A DNA stretch of 64,000 bases from Sulfurimonas sp. RIFOXYD12_FULL_33_39 (lineage in GTDB: Bacteria; Campylobacterota; Campylobacteria; Campylobacterales; Sulfurimonadaceae), in assembly GCA_001829785.1 (NCBI GenBank), contig MICF01000001.1, positions 1-64,000 of the forward strand, written 5' to 3'. Below, piece by piece: positions 44,305-53,026 of the stretch. How positions within the stretch are numbered: the first letter of the stretch is position 1; every line of letters begins with the position of its first letter. The notes under the pieces were generated by a model, which worked only from the letters and a program-made list of their open reading frames with translations, made no database searches and was not told where the DNA came from. A program made the translations under genes and the position numbers.

Positions 44305-44359
44305 ATAAGTTAATTCTTTATAAGTAAAACTAATTTTTAAAAGCAATGTGATATTAAGC

Positions 44360-44809
44360 TTAAGCTACCTGATTTTTTTTGTTAAATATAACTTCATCAA
44401 GACTAAACTTTCCTGCTCCATGCGATAAAAAAATGAGTAAAAACAACATGTAGTAAAACGGTATTTCAAAACCGTTATCCCCTGCCGAAAACCCGTTTGG
44501 AAGGTGTACTGTAACTATGGCAACAATCATAACAACGATAAGAGGTATAGAGATAACTCTTGTCAGAAATCCAAGAGTAAGCAAAACAACACCTGTCATC
44601 TCTGTTGTTGCCGCCATATACGCATTTAACAAAGGCATCGGTATTCCAAGAGAGCTAAACCACTCCGCTACGGAGTTTATATCTGCCCACTTATTCATAG
44701 CAGGCTGATAAAACCCGTAAGCAATAGTTAACCTCGCAAAAAACAGTGCAAACGACTGCAAATAAGAACTGATTCTGGAAAATTCCAGATATATTTGTTT
44801 AACTTTCAT
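44360..44809 (-). CDS. DoxX-family membrane protein
   Basis: A 149-residue membrane protein with four helices of the DoxX/HvfD group: ALFFARLTIAYGFYQPAMNKWADINSVAEWFSSLGIPMP near the start, then TEMTGVVLLTLGFLTRV, and GFEIPFYYMLFLLIFLSHGAGKFSLDE at the end. Family members occur in quinone-linked redox roles and with small Cys-rich peptides in hvf/buf operons. I choose the ATG at 44809, which has GAAGAGG seven bases upstream, rather than an ATG 15 bases earlier. It lies 55 bases after the first Cys-rich gene and is likely cotranscribed with it. Confidence 0.88.
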   Translation of the reverse strand: MKVKQIYLEFSRISSYLQSFALFFARLTIAYGFYQPAMNKWADINSVAEWFSSLGIPMPLLNAYMAATTEMTGVVLLTLGFLTRVISIPLIVVMIVAIVTVHLPNGFSAGDNGFEIPFYYMLFLLIFLSHGAGKFSLDEVIFNKKNQVA

Positions 44810-44864
44810 AACACACCTCTTCATAATTTCAAATTACATATTTAGAGCGTATTCAGTTTTTTAA

Positions 44865-45161
44865 TTAGTTGTTTACGGGAGCCTTCATTGAACTTCCGCA
44901 TTTACCGGAACCGCATTTCATAGCTTTGTTTTGAGCTTTTTTAGACTCCTTCTTATGTTCACAGTTACAATCGGCTCCGCAAGTACACTTACCGTCTTTA
45001 TCTTTTGTGCATTTTTTTTCATCACAAACTTTTGGAGATTTCATTGAACTCCCGCATTTTCCTGCACCACACTTCATAGCCTCTGCATTTACGGCTACAG
45101 CACCTACGCTTAAAAATAAAACTGCACCTAAAAACAGCGACGACAACTTGATTCTTTTCAT
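44865..45161 (-). CDS. Small secreted Cys-rich protein with MKCGxGKCGSSM motifs
   Basis: A 98-residue exported protein with a Sec signal peptide (MKRIKLSSLFLGAVLFLSVGAVAVNA). The mature part opens with MKCGAGKCGSSMK and closes with MKCGSGKCGSSMK, with a Cys/Lys-rich middle (CDEKKC, CTCGADCNC). The KCGxGKCG boxes resemble the EGKCG-type motifs of HvfA-like copper-linked peptides, and a DoxX gene follows as in such operons. The DUF692 and DUF2063 maturation genes expected there are not in this window. It likely binds soft metals in the periplasm. No exact family can be named. Confidence 0.8.
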   Translation of the reverse strand: MKRIKLSSLFLGAVLFLSVGAVAVNAEAMKCGAGKCGSSMKSPKVCDEKKCTKDKDGKCTCGADCNCEHKKESKKAQNKAMKCGSGKCGSSMKAPVNN

Positions 45162-45190
45162 ACATTTTCCTTTTTTTGTTAATTTACTAG

Positions 45191-45215
45191 ATTATACTAA
45201 AAAAATTTGTATAAT
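45191..45215. promoter_or_regulatory. Divergent -10 boxes for the Cys-rich and small acidic protein genes
   Basis: ATTATA at 45191-45196 is a TATAAT box on the minus strand, 30 bases before the Cys-rich gene. TATAAT at 45210-45215 faces the plus-strand gene at 45262. The two boxes are only 13 bases apart, so the promoters may interfere. Confidence 0.5.
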
Positions 45216-45261
45216 TTCAAAAAATTAATAAACTAATGTTAAAATCTAAAAAAGGAGTCTT

Positions 45262-45492
45262 ATGATTGATACGACAGATGTGTTTGATACGGTAGAAGAG
45301 CTAGAAGAGGCACTAGAAGCGACATTTAGTAAAATGGAAAATATTGCCGCAAGAGTATATGAAAAAGAGATAGACGCATATCAGGGCTTTATGGAGTCCG
45401 AGAAGTATAAAGATGAAATCGTAACAATAGGTAATAAGCTTAAAGAAAAAGGGATAGATATCACTAAAAGAATCAGTGATACTTTAGAATAG
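45262..45492 (+). CDS. Small acidic helical protein of unknown function
   Basis: A 76-residue protein with a good ribosome site (AAAAGGAG) and its own TATAAT box. The sequence is acidic and almost wholly helix-forming (VEELEEALEATFSKMENIAARVYEKEIDAYQGFMESEKYKDEIVTIGNKLKEKG), with no cysteine and no signal peptide. I recognise no family. It is divergent from the Cys-rich gene and convergent with the large transferase gene. Confidence 0.65.
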   Translation: MIDTTDVFDTVEELEEALEATFSKMENIAARVYEKEIDAYQGFMESEKYKDEIVTIGNKLKEKGIDITKRISDTLE

Positions 45493-45534
45493 TTTAAACT
45501 AAAATACAAAAAGGGCTATCTTAAGAGGACAAAA

Positions 45535-47853
45535 TTAAAATCTATCTTCAAGATTGATTATTTTTAAACTCACCAAAGAGAGTCCGACTTCTCTCTTATT
45601 TTTTCCCTCTAATTTTTCTTCTAAAACAAACGATTTTGGCGGTACTATCTCTATCGTGTTTGAGCTATTTACATTCTCAAACGTAAGCACATATTTTCTG
45701 GGATTTTTATGTTTTGGTATAAATTTCTTCTCACTATCTCCTACTATGACCTTTACCGCATTTCCTACATTTTCGCCGTATGCTCCGCAAACTATTTCAA
45801 GTTTAAATTTTTTAGGAAGCGGATTTACAAATGTTAGCAGTGCACTCGGATGCAACCATGCGTCAGTCCATCTTCCGACTTTATCTTGATATGAGACACC
45901 CTCTACATTTTTTAAAAAGCTTGGAAAACCCTCTTTTTTAAATATTATGGCATCGCTTATAGCGGCACTGTATCTTAATCCGTTATTTTTTATCATATTG
46001 ATATTTTCAATTATCTTTTGGTTATCATAATTATTATTCAAACCGTTTCCAAGGCTATCTATTTTATAGTCCGTTGGTAAATTAAGTTCTTGAACTCTAA
46101 AGCTAGAACCGATTGCACCCTCAACCGCACAATATTCACCTGATGCATTGTTATCAAAAATATAATTTAAAAGATTGCACTCATCAATCCATAAAAACCT
46201 ATCATCCTTACTGAAATGTTCTAGCTGTTCGTAGAGCCTCCAAGCGTTGTTAAATTGAAAATAAGGCTCTAAATTGTTTTCTAAAATCTTAAATAATACA
46301 GGAAGCGTATAGTGATTTTCTCCGACACTTACCGACATCTTTTCAAAATTAGGTTTAAAACTCTCCGACATCTTTGGAAATTTCCAAAAACTAAGGATAT
46401 CCTTTCTCCATTGATTTAATCTCTTGCCAAAATCATCAAATGAGCCATAAATAGACTCTTTTTCCGTTAGATTTCTGCCTAGTCCCAAATCTGTATTTAT
46501 ATTGAGAAAAGATAAAACTGTTGACGCAACATCAAAAGGGGTTCCTATGTTATCCACCGACTCATATTCACTTTGACTAGGTTCAAAAACAACGAAAAGG
46601 TTTTTTCTGTTTTGTGATTTGTTAAGCTTGTCCGATGCCGTATTTTTCATAGCCAAATGATCGGATGTAACCACAATAATCGTGTCCTCTGCATATTTTG
46701 AGTTTTTGACTTTTTTTATAAACTCCGATATCAAAATATCCGCACATTTAACACTGTTTAAAATCTCATTAGAACCATCCATATATAAATCTTTTGAACA
46801 AGAGTTGGATAGATGTCCGTTTGGATGATGTGTGTCCAGAGTGTGTGAAAACAGAGCAAACCTCTCTTTGGATGAGGATAAATTTTCAAACTTTTTATAT
46901 GCTATATCAAGAAGCGTGTCATCATATAAACCCCAACCGTTAACATATCTTTTGTTTTTTACTTCTTTTAAGAGTTCTTCCCTTCCTATTACACTATCAA
47001 AACCATGAGTTTTGTAAAACTTGTCAATACCTGAAAATTTAACACTGCTTCCCTGCATCATACTTAAATAGTAGCCCTCTTTTTTTAGAACATCTCCGAT
47101 ACACACTGCCTTTGGATAAAACTTATCTATTCCCTCCATAGAGTTACCGCCTGAAGTTGTAAAAAGAGGGATTCCGCACTGAGTAGAGACAGTACCTGCG
47201 ATTGTGTAGTCTGTTCCGCTAGTTTGAACAATATTTGTAAATTCTATACCGCTTTCATCTTGTATAAGCTTTCTAAGATTGGGCATTAAATTAGGAAAAA
47301 TATTTTCATCAAAATATGTTCTCTCAAGACTCTCTGCATATAAAAAAATTATATTCTTCTTATATACGCTAGAGCTTGAATTATTGGGAACTTTATAATA
47401 TTCATAAAAATCATTTGCTTGTTCCATAGTCATAGTTAAAAAAAGATTTTTAAAATTATTCAAAGCAGGATGAGTTAAAAAAGCTAAAATCAAAAATCCG
47501 TTATGCAAAAAAGCTTTTATTTTTTGCGGCTTTGCTGCTACTACGCTACTTAAGTGACGATGGTAAAAAAAAGCTGCCGCAAAAAGAGTGACAAAAGCAA
47601 AAAATGCACCAAAAATAAGCAATAGATACTCTTCAAATCCGGCTTCGCCTAGTCCTAAATTTAAAGTAGCAATAATGGTCTCGTTTATTCCTGCACCCGT
47701 AAAGTAGCTCGCTACAAAATAGATTATACTAAATAGCCCATATATAAAAAATACAGAAGCATCAAAAAAGAGTCTTCTTGGATGCTTCTGTTTGTGCTTC
47801 ATCGTAAAGATTGCAAAAATAAAAAAGAGAAGGGATAACAAAATCATATTCAT
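45535..47853 (-). CDS. OpgB/LTA-synthase-like membrane phosphotransferase
   Basis: A membrane enzyme of about 772 residues in the alkaline phosphatase superfamily. Four to five N-terminal helices are followed by a periplasmic sulfatase-type domain: IIFLYAESLERTYF, then TSGTDYTIAGTVSTQCGIP near residue 220 with the likely nucleophile threonine, and TSDHLAMKNT near residue 400 as metal site. These fit phosphoglycerol/phosphoethanolamine transferases that modify periplasmic glucans or lipid A. The last 200 residues are extra and unassigned. The ATG at 47853 is preferred; a TTG 15 bases upstream is also in frame. Confidence 0.82.
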   Translation of the reverse strand: MNMILLSLLFFIFAIFTMKHKQKHPRRLFFDASVFFIYGLFSIIYFVASYFTGAGINETIIATLNLGLGEAGFEEYLLLIFGAFFAFVTLFAAAFFYHRHLSSVVAAKPQKIKAFLHNGFLILAFLTHPALNNFKNLFLTMTMEQANDFYEYYKVPNNSSSSVYKKNIIFLYAESLERTYFDENIFPNLMPNLRKLIQDESGIEFTNIVQTSGTDYTIAGTVSTQCGIPLFTTSGGNSMEGIDKFYPKAVCIGDVLKKEGYYLSMMQGSSVKFSGIDKFYKTHGFDSVIGREELLKEVKNKRYVNGWGLYDDTLLDIAYKKFENLSSSKERFALFSHTLDTHHPNGHLSNSCSKDLYMDGSNEILNSVKCADILISEFIKKVKNSKYAEDTIIVVTSDHLAMKNTASDKLNKSQNRKNLFVVFEPSQSEYESVDNIGTPFDVASTVLSFLNINTDLGLGRNLTEKESIYGSFDDFGKRLNQWRKDILSFWKFPKMSESFKPNFEKMSVSVGENHYTLPVLFKILENNLEPYFQFNNAWRLYEQLEHFSKDDRFLWIDECNLLNYIFDNNASGEYCAVEGAIGSSFRVQELNLPTDYKIDSLGNGLNNNYDNQKIIENINMIKNNGLRYSAAISDAIIFKKEGFPSFLKNVEGVSYQDKVGRWTDAWLHPSALLTFVNPLPKKFKLEIVCGAYGENVGNAVKVIVGDSEKKFIPKHKNPRKYVLTFENVNSSNTIEIVPPKSFVLEEKLEGKNKREVGLSLVSLKIINLEDRF

Positions 47854-47953
47854 ATATAAGAGTTCCAATAAAATATTTAGCTACTAATTTTTATATGATT
47901 GTAGTGCTAAAACCATTAGTATGAGATAAAGCCCTATTTTTCTTTTATTGAAG

Positions 47954-47959
47954 TATAAT
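47954..47959 (+). promoter_or_regulatory. -10 hexamer of the DUF234 gene
   Basis: TATAAT lies 26 bases before the ATG at 47986, with AAGG as ribosome site. Confidence 0.5.
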
Positions 47960-47985
47960 TTCAAAAATGACTTCAAGGCTTTTAC

Positions 47986-48900
47986 ATGTCAAAAAAAACA
48001 ACACTATTGCAACAGTTTCGCTCTTTTTACTTTCAAAACAATCCTCAAGATATTGAACGGGCTATAGAATATTTTGCGGTTTTTGGCGGCATGAGTTGGA
48101 GTATTGACATGTCAAAAAATCTTGAAGAGCTTATAGAGAGCAAAGTTTTAAAAAACTACACTTATATTCACGGCGATATTACAAAGATAACCCAAAGCGA
48201 TAAAATAAGCCACTCACTTTTGAGTGCCGTAGCAGTTGGAGACGGACGAGTTCACTCTGCATTAAAAAGAGCGCGTATTTCAAGAGCAGAAGGCGAGAGA
48301 GCAATTGAGACTCTTGAGAGCAAAAACATTATAAAAGCCGAATATTCACTAGAGTCTCCGCCAAACTCCGAAGATAAAATTGATGAAAAGCTAAACTTCA
48401 ACACCCCTTTTATGCGTTTTTGGTTTGCTTTTGTATCTCCATATTTTAAAACCATAAAAGATGGCGATTTTAAAGAGGCAAAAGAGTCGTTTGCCAATCG
48501 TAAAAGTGAGTTTTATGAACTTATGTTTTTAAAACTCTCACATGAACTTATAAAAAAGAGTTTTAAAGATGACCCTATAGTTGAAATCGGAAGCTACTGG
48601 GATAGAAATACACAGATAGATATTTTGGCAAAAACAAAAAGTGGAAAAATTGTTGCGGGTACATGTAAATACTCAAACCAAAAAGCAAAAAAGAGTGAGC
48701 TGAGTAAACTACATGAGCAGTGCCACCAAGCAGAGCTAACCCCAGACATAAGCGTTATCGTCTCAAAAAGCGGTTTTTCAAATGAGCTAAAAGCACTAAA
48801 AGGCGAGGATGTTAAATTATTTGCGCTTAAAAACTTTAAAACACTTGTTGAAGAATTAAGCAAAAAAGATTTCATAGAGTGTGAAGGAAAAAAATATTAA
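47986..48900 (+). CDS. DUF234 protein without the usual ATPase domain
   Basis: A 304-residue protein resembling the C-terminal half of archaeal-type ATPases. A winged-helix region (residues 70-115, SHSLLSAVAVGDGRVHSALKRARISRAEGERAIETLESKNII) precedes the DUF234 domain, which has FMRFWFAFVSPY and the restriction-nuclease-like block IVEIGSYWDRNTQIDILAKTKSGKIVAGTCKYSNQK. The last part (D...E...K-like residues) could be a degenerate or active nuclease core. The AAA domain normally N-terminal is absent. tex starts within its last 20 bases. Function unknown. Confidence 0.75.
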   Translation: MSKKTTLLQQFRSFYFQNNPQDIERAIEYFAVFGGMSWSIDMSKNLEELIESKVLKNYTYIHGDITKITQSDKISHSLLSAVAVGDGRVHSALKRARISRAEGERAIETLESKNIIKAEYSLESPPNSEDKIDEKLNFNTPFMRFWFAFVSPYFKTIKDGDFKEAKESFANRKSEFYELMFLKLSHELIKKSFKDDPIVEIGSYWDRNTQIDILAKTKSGKIVAGTCKYSNQKAKKSELSKLHEQCHQAELTPDISVIVSKSGFSNELKALKGEDVKLFALKNFKTLVEELSKKDFIECEGKKY

Positions 48901-50992
48901 TAATCTAGTAAATTTACTAACAAAAAAAACAGCTCTTAAACGTGAACATGTAGAAAATATTTTAAAGCTTTTAGATGAGGGTTCAACCATTCCTTTTATA
49001 GCACGTTACCGCAAAGAGATGACCGGTGGAGCCGATGATGAAGTTCTTCGTGAGTTTGAGACAATTTATGTGAGCGCAAAAAAACTGCTTGAGCGAAAAG
49101 AGGAGATATCAAGGCTGATTGCCGAGAGAGCGACTTTAACCGAAGCAATCAAAAAGAGCATAGAAGAAGCTGACACTCTGCGAATTTTAGAAGATATATA
49201 CCGCCCGTACAAAGAGAAAAAAAGTTCTCGTGCGGCAACTGCCATTGAAAATGGACTCACACCCCTTGCAGATATTTTAGAAAAAGCACGACTTAGCGAA
49301 GCCGAGTTCAAATCAAAAGCAAAAGAGTTTGTAAAGGGCAATATTGTTTCAGTGGATTATGCCGTACAAGGGGCGCAGGATATTTTAGCAGAGCGTTATT
49401 CAGATATGCCCAAAGAGCGTGAAGCAATCAGAAACAATATGTTGCGCCATGGGGTTTTAGAAGTTAAAAAAACAAAAAACTTTGATGAAAACGGAGTCTT
49501 TAAGAACTTTGTCGGCAAAGCAGAAAAAGTTGCTTTTATCCCGTCTCACCGCTATTTGGCAATTATGCGCGGGGTAAAAGCCAAAGAGCTAAGCGTAAAA
49601 ATAACGCTTGATATACAAAAGATTGAAGCAAATATAAAAGAGTACAAAATCCCGCGCAACGCTTCATCTTCAAAAGAACTCCTTTTTGAGGCTTACAAAG
49701 ACGGTCTTATGAGACTTCTGCTTCCGTCACTTGAGAGAGAAGTTCATACCGAGCTAAAAGAGAGAGCAGACACTGCGGCGATATCTGTTTTTGGCAAAAA
49801 TCTAAACCAGCTTCTAATGACTCCGCCTGTTACTTCAAGAGTTATTTTAGGAGTTGACCCTGCTTTTAGAACGGGGTGTAAACTAGCGGTAATTGATGAA
49901 AACGGCAAATATCTTGAGTCATGCGTTATCTATCCTACAGAGCCTCAGAGGGATTATGAAAACTCCAAAAACAAGGTACTTCTTCTTGCAAATAAGTACA
50001 ACATTAAGGGTGTAGCTATCGGAAACGGAACCGCCTCACGCGAAACACAGGAGTTTTTTGCACGTCTAAACCAAGATGAAAATGCAAAGCTAAACTACAC
50101 GGTTGTCTCGGAAGCGGGGGCATCTGTTTATTCTGCTTCAAAAATTGCCTCACAAGAGTATCCAAACCTTGACGTAACCATTAGAGGAGCAATACAAATA
50201 GCTCAACGCTTGCAAGACCCGATGGCGGCACTTGTTAAAATTGACCCAAAATCTTTAGGAATCGGACAGTATCAACATGATGTTGACCAGAGGCTTTTGG
50301 AGAAAAAACTCACAGACGTAACGGTTGATTTGGTTAACCGTGTCGGCGTTGACATCAACTCGGCATCTGCCTCACTCCTATCTTACGTTGCGGGAATCGG
50401 TGCAAAAATCGCCCAAAATATCATCGCTTTTAGAGAAGAAAACGGCGTTTTTAAGACTAAAGAGCAACTCTTAAAAGTAAAAGGGTTAGGCAAAAAAGCT
50501 TATGAACAAGCTGTTGGATTTATCCGCATAAAAGATGCAAAAAATCAATTTGATAACAGCGGAATCCATCCTGAGAGCTATGAAGTTGCAAAAAAACTCA
50601 TTGGCATTGATTTGGCAAATATAGATATAGAGGCAAAAGCAAAAGAGTTACATGTCGGAGTAGAAACTTTAAAAGATATCATAAGAGAGCTGCAAAAACC
50701 GGGTTTTGACCCCAGAGAAGAGTTGCCGCCTATTCCGTTTAAGGATGGCATAACCGATATAAAGATGCTTCGTGTTGGAAGTTTTGTCTCGGGAGTCGTT
50801 AGAAATATCGCGGATTTTGGCGCTTTTGTCGATATAGGACTAAAAAATGACGGCATGATTCACATCTCAAAAATAAGCAGTTCAAGAATCTCACATCCGC
50901 TTGAAGTTCTTTCGCTAAACCAATATTTACCGCAAATAGAGGTAATCTCAATAGATGAAGAAAAAGGAAAAGTCGGACTTAGTCTGATATAA
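48881..50992 (+). CDS. tex: Tex-family transcription accessory / RNA-binding protein
   Basis: A 703-residue Tex protein. The N-terminal helical part has STIPFIARYRKEMTGGADDEVLREFE near residue 33; the YqgF-like nuclease fold shows ILGVDPAFRTGCKLAVID near residue 325; helix-hairpin-helix units include VAGIGAKIAQNIIAFREENG near residue 505; and an S1 RNA-binding domain ends the protein (GSFVSGVVRNIADFGAFVDIGLKNDGMIHISKIS). The start is GTG at 48881, overlapping the upstream gene by 20 bases; no ATG lies near and the opening INNLVNLLTKKTALKREHV fits the family. Confidence 0.93.
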   Translation: MKEKNINNLVNLLTKKTALKREHVENILKLLDEGSTIPFIARYRKEMTGGADDEVLREFETIYVSAKKLLERKEEISRLIAERATLTEAIKKSIEEADTLRILEDIYRPYKEKKSSRAATAIENGLTPLADILEKARLSEAEFKSKAKEFVKGNIVSVDYAVQGAQDILAERYSDMPKEREAIRNNMLRHGVLEVKKTKNFDENGVFKNFVGKAEKVAFIPSHRYLAIMRGVKAKELSVKITLDIQKIEANIKEYKIPRNASSSKELLFEAYKDGLMRLLLPSLEREVHTELKERADTAAISVFGKNLNQLLMTPPVTSRVILGVDPAFRTGCKLAVIDENGKYLESCVIYPTEPQRDYENSKNKVLLLANKYNIKGVAIGNGTASRETQEFFARLNQDENAKLNYTVVSEAGASVYSASKIASQEYPNLDVTIRGAIQIAQRLQDPMAALVKIDPKSLGIGQYQHDVDQRLLEKKLTDVTVDLVNRVGVDINSASASLLSYVAGIGAKIAQNIIAFREENGVFKTKEQLLKVKGLGKKAYEQAVGFIRIKDAKNQFDNSGIHPESYEVAKKLIGIDLANIDIEAKAKELHVGVETLKDIIRELQKPGFDPREELPPIPFKDGITDIKMLRVGSFVSGVVRNIADFGAFVDIGLKNDGMIHISKISSSRISHPLEVLSLNQYLPQIEVISIDEEKGKVGLSLI

Positions 50993-50998
50993 AACACA

Positions 50999-51550
50999 AT
51001 GAAACCAATACTATATTTTCTAAGATCATCCGAACAAAAAATCGCAACCGACATGCTCCACTATGCCTACCGTCTTGATGAGCTAGGCAAGAGTCTTGAA
51101 GATTTTTCACAACTTGAAATCTTTAGCAGATTTTACGCCTTATCTTCCAAAGATTTAGGGCTTTATGCTTTGGATGAGCATACTATAGCAGGTGCTGTGT
51201 GGATAAGATTGTTAAAAAAAGATGATAACGCAAACGGTTTTGTGAACGAGACAACACCCATTCTTACAATAGCAGTAAAACCTGAATTTAGAAACAAAGG
51301 CATAGGTTCTGCTATGCTTGAACAGCTCTTTTTAGAAGCAGGAGCAATTTTTGAACAAATAAGTGTTAGTGTTTTAAACAGTGAAAAAACAGTAAATTAT
51401 TTTAAAAAATTCGGATTTGTTGAAGTTGAAAACTCCCAAAAAACAAGCCCTGTTGATGAAAGCGAAGTTATAACAATGGTTAAAAAAATATCAAACGAGA
51501 GAGTCGTAAGACCGAGTGACGGCTACGACCCAAGAAAATGGATGGACTAA
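50999..51550 (+). CDS. GNAT-family acetyltransferase
   Basis: A 183-residue N-acetyltransferase. The acetyl-CoA binding motif A is TIAVKPEFRNKGIGSAMLEQLF near residue 97 (RxxGxG/A type), followed by ISVSVLNSEKTVNYFKKFGFVEVE, which is motif B. The last 30 residues are an extra tail. The substrate is unknown. It follows tex after six bases and probably shares its transcript. Confidence 0.82.
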   Translation: MKPILYFLRSSEQKIATDMLHYAYRLDELGKSLEDFSQLEIFSRFYALSSKDLGLYALDEHTIAGAVWIRLLKKDDNANGFVNETTPILTIAVKPEFRNKGIGSAMLEQLFLEAGAIFEQISVSVLNSEKTVNYFKKFGFVEVENSQKTSPVDESEVITMVKKISNERVVRPSDGYDPRKWMD

Positions 51551-51555
51551 AAAGC

Positions 51556-52308
51556 TTAAAAACGAAGCATCAAACCTGCATAAAAACCTGAAAAGTCGAT
51601 ATCTAGTTTTGCATCAACACTGCTCTCATCAATATCTAGTTTTTGAACTCTGTAACCTACCTCCAAAGCAGGTTTCACAACAGAAACAAAATCAAACGTA
51701 TAATCAACTTTCGCTCTAACATCATACACGGTAGAATCACCCGTCGTAATGTACTTTATATCGGCTTCTACTCCTATTTCAGTCGATGGAATTTCAACTC
51801 TTGCTCTTGCATACAGAAGCGGTATCGGAAATACTGCACTATCGCTATATCCGGTAAACGGCACTAACGGTGCGGCAGTATATGAAGCATCGACTATTTT
51901 AATATCCAAACCTAAATCAAAAGTAATCCAACCAGTGTTATCCAAAATATTATAATACGGAATAATATCGTACTGTTTCATATCATAAGAGAGTGAGGTT
52001 GTAACAGCACCGATATCAAAATCTTTAAATCTTCCAGTTGCAGTACCATCGTCCTCTATACTTACATATTCAAGTCTTAAATTTGGAAGAGCAGGAAGAG
52101 GATGTTTAATTATTGCCCAAATATAAGGCTTTGTATTATCTTTTTTTGCCGATACATAGCTTCCGTTAGCTCCACTCTCAGTATAAGTTGCACTGCCATT
52201 TGGAGTCTGCATCCAAGCTCCCGTACCCACCTCAACTCGCGTAAAATCAGCCATAGCACAAGAAGCTAAAAGAGACATACATGTAAGTGAATATAAAATC
52301 TTTTTCAT
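51556..52308 (-). CDS. Outer membrane beta-barrel protein (TIGR04219 type)
   Basis: A 250-residue exported protein with a signal peptide (MKKILYSLTCMSLLASCAMA) and alternating beta-strands throughout, ending in FYAGLMLRF, a typical C-terminal outer-membrane strand ending in phenylalanine. FTRVEVGTGAWMQTPNG at the start and LPNLRLEYVSIEDDGTATG are characteristic of the TIGR04219 family found in Campylobacterota and gammaproteobacteria. The function of the family is unknown. It ends five bases from the convergent acetyltransferase gene. Confidence 0.85.
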   Translation of the reverse strand: MKKILYSLTCMSLLASCAMADFTRVEVGTGAWMQTPNGSATYTESGANGSYVSAKKDNTKPYIWAIIKHPLPALPNLRLEYVSIEDDGTATGRFKDFDIGAVTTSLSYDMKQYDIIPYYNILDNTGWITFDLGLDIKIVDASYTAAPLVPFTGYSDSAVFPIPLLYARARVEIPSTEIGVEADIKYITTGDSTVYDVRAKVDYTFDFVSVVKPALEVGYRVQKLDIDESSVDAKLDIDFSGFYAGLMLRF

Positions 52309-52364
52309 AATAAAAACCTTTTAAATAGATGTGGTAATTATATCGGAAGTAGGCTTGAATAATA

Positions 52365-52381
52365 AAGGGCGCGAAGCCCTT
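52365..52381 (-). terminator. Rho-independent-type terminator after tpx
   Basis: On the minus strand AAGGGC-TTCGC-GCCCTT forms a six-base GC-rich stem, followed by TATTATT. It lies 27 bases after the tpx stop and before the outer membrane protein gene. Confidence 0.7.
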
Positions 52382-52408
52382 AAGAAAGAAGGAAAATTAT
52401 TAAAATAT

Positions 52409-52912
52409 TTAGCTAACTGCAGCGATTGCAGCATCGTAGTTTGGCTCTTCAGTGATTTCAGGAACAATCTCTTTATAAGTTACGATACCTTCTTCATTTA
52501 CTGCAAAAATTGCTCTACATGTAACACCTGCAAGAACTGAACCGCCAAGTAATACACCGTAAGCATTAGCAAAATCTTTGTTTCTAAAGTCAGATGTAAC
52601 AGTTAGGTTAGTGATACCTTCAGTTGAACAAAAACGCCCCGCAGCAAACGGAAGGTCAAGAGAAACTATAGTCGGTCTAACACCTTTTAAAGAAGATGCT
52701 CTTGCATTAAAGTTACGAGTCTCAGCAGCACACACACCAGTGTCAAGTGAAGGAACAACGATAATTAGCTGCTTATGCCCTTGAGCACCGCCAACTACAA
52801 CGTCACCTAGTCCGTCTGAATTTACAACAGTAACCTCCGGCGCTTTATCACCGACATTAACTTCATTTCCTAAGAGTTGCACTTGCGTACCTTTAAATTT
52901 TGTAGTTGCCAT
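52409..52912 (-). CDS. tpx: Thiol peroxidase
   Basis: Atypical 2-Cys peroxiredoxin that reduces peroxides using thioredoxin. The peroxidatic cysteine is Cys61 in LDTGVCAAETRNFN and the resolving cysteine lies in GRFCSTEGITNL near residue 95; both are conserved in Tpx. Length (167 aa) is standard. AAAGGAA precedes the ATG. A hairpin terminator follows, so it is probably monocistronic. Confidence 0.96.
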   Translation of the reverse strand: MATTKFKGTQVQLLGNEVNVGDKAPEVTVVNSDGLGDVVVGGAQGHKQLIIVVPSLDTGVCAAETRNFNARASSLKGVRPTIVSLDLPFAAGRFCSTEGITNLTVTSDFRNKDFANAYGVLLGGSVLAGVTCRAIFAVNEEGIVTYKEIVPEITEEPNYDAAIAAVS

Positions 52913-53026
52913 TTAAATTCCTTTTGTTTGTTTTGTTTTATTTTTTTATATGTAGCAGTATATTTGAAATCGGATAATTTTACTCTTAGTTAGAAAAAAA
53001 GGGCTTTATGCTAAGAACTTCTTAAG

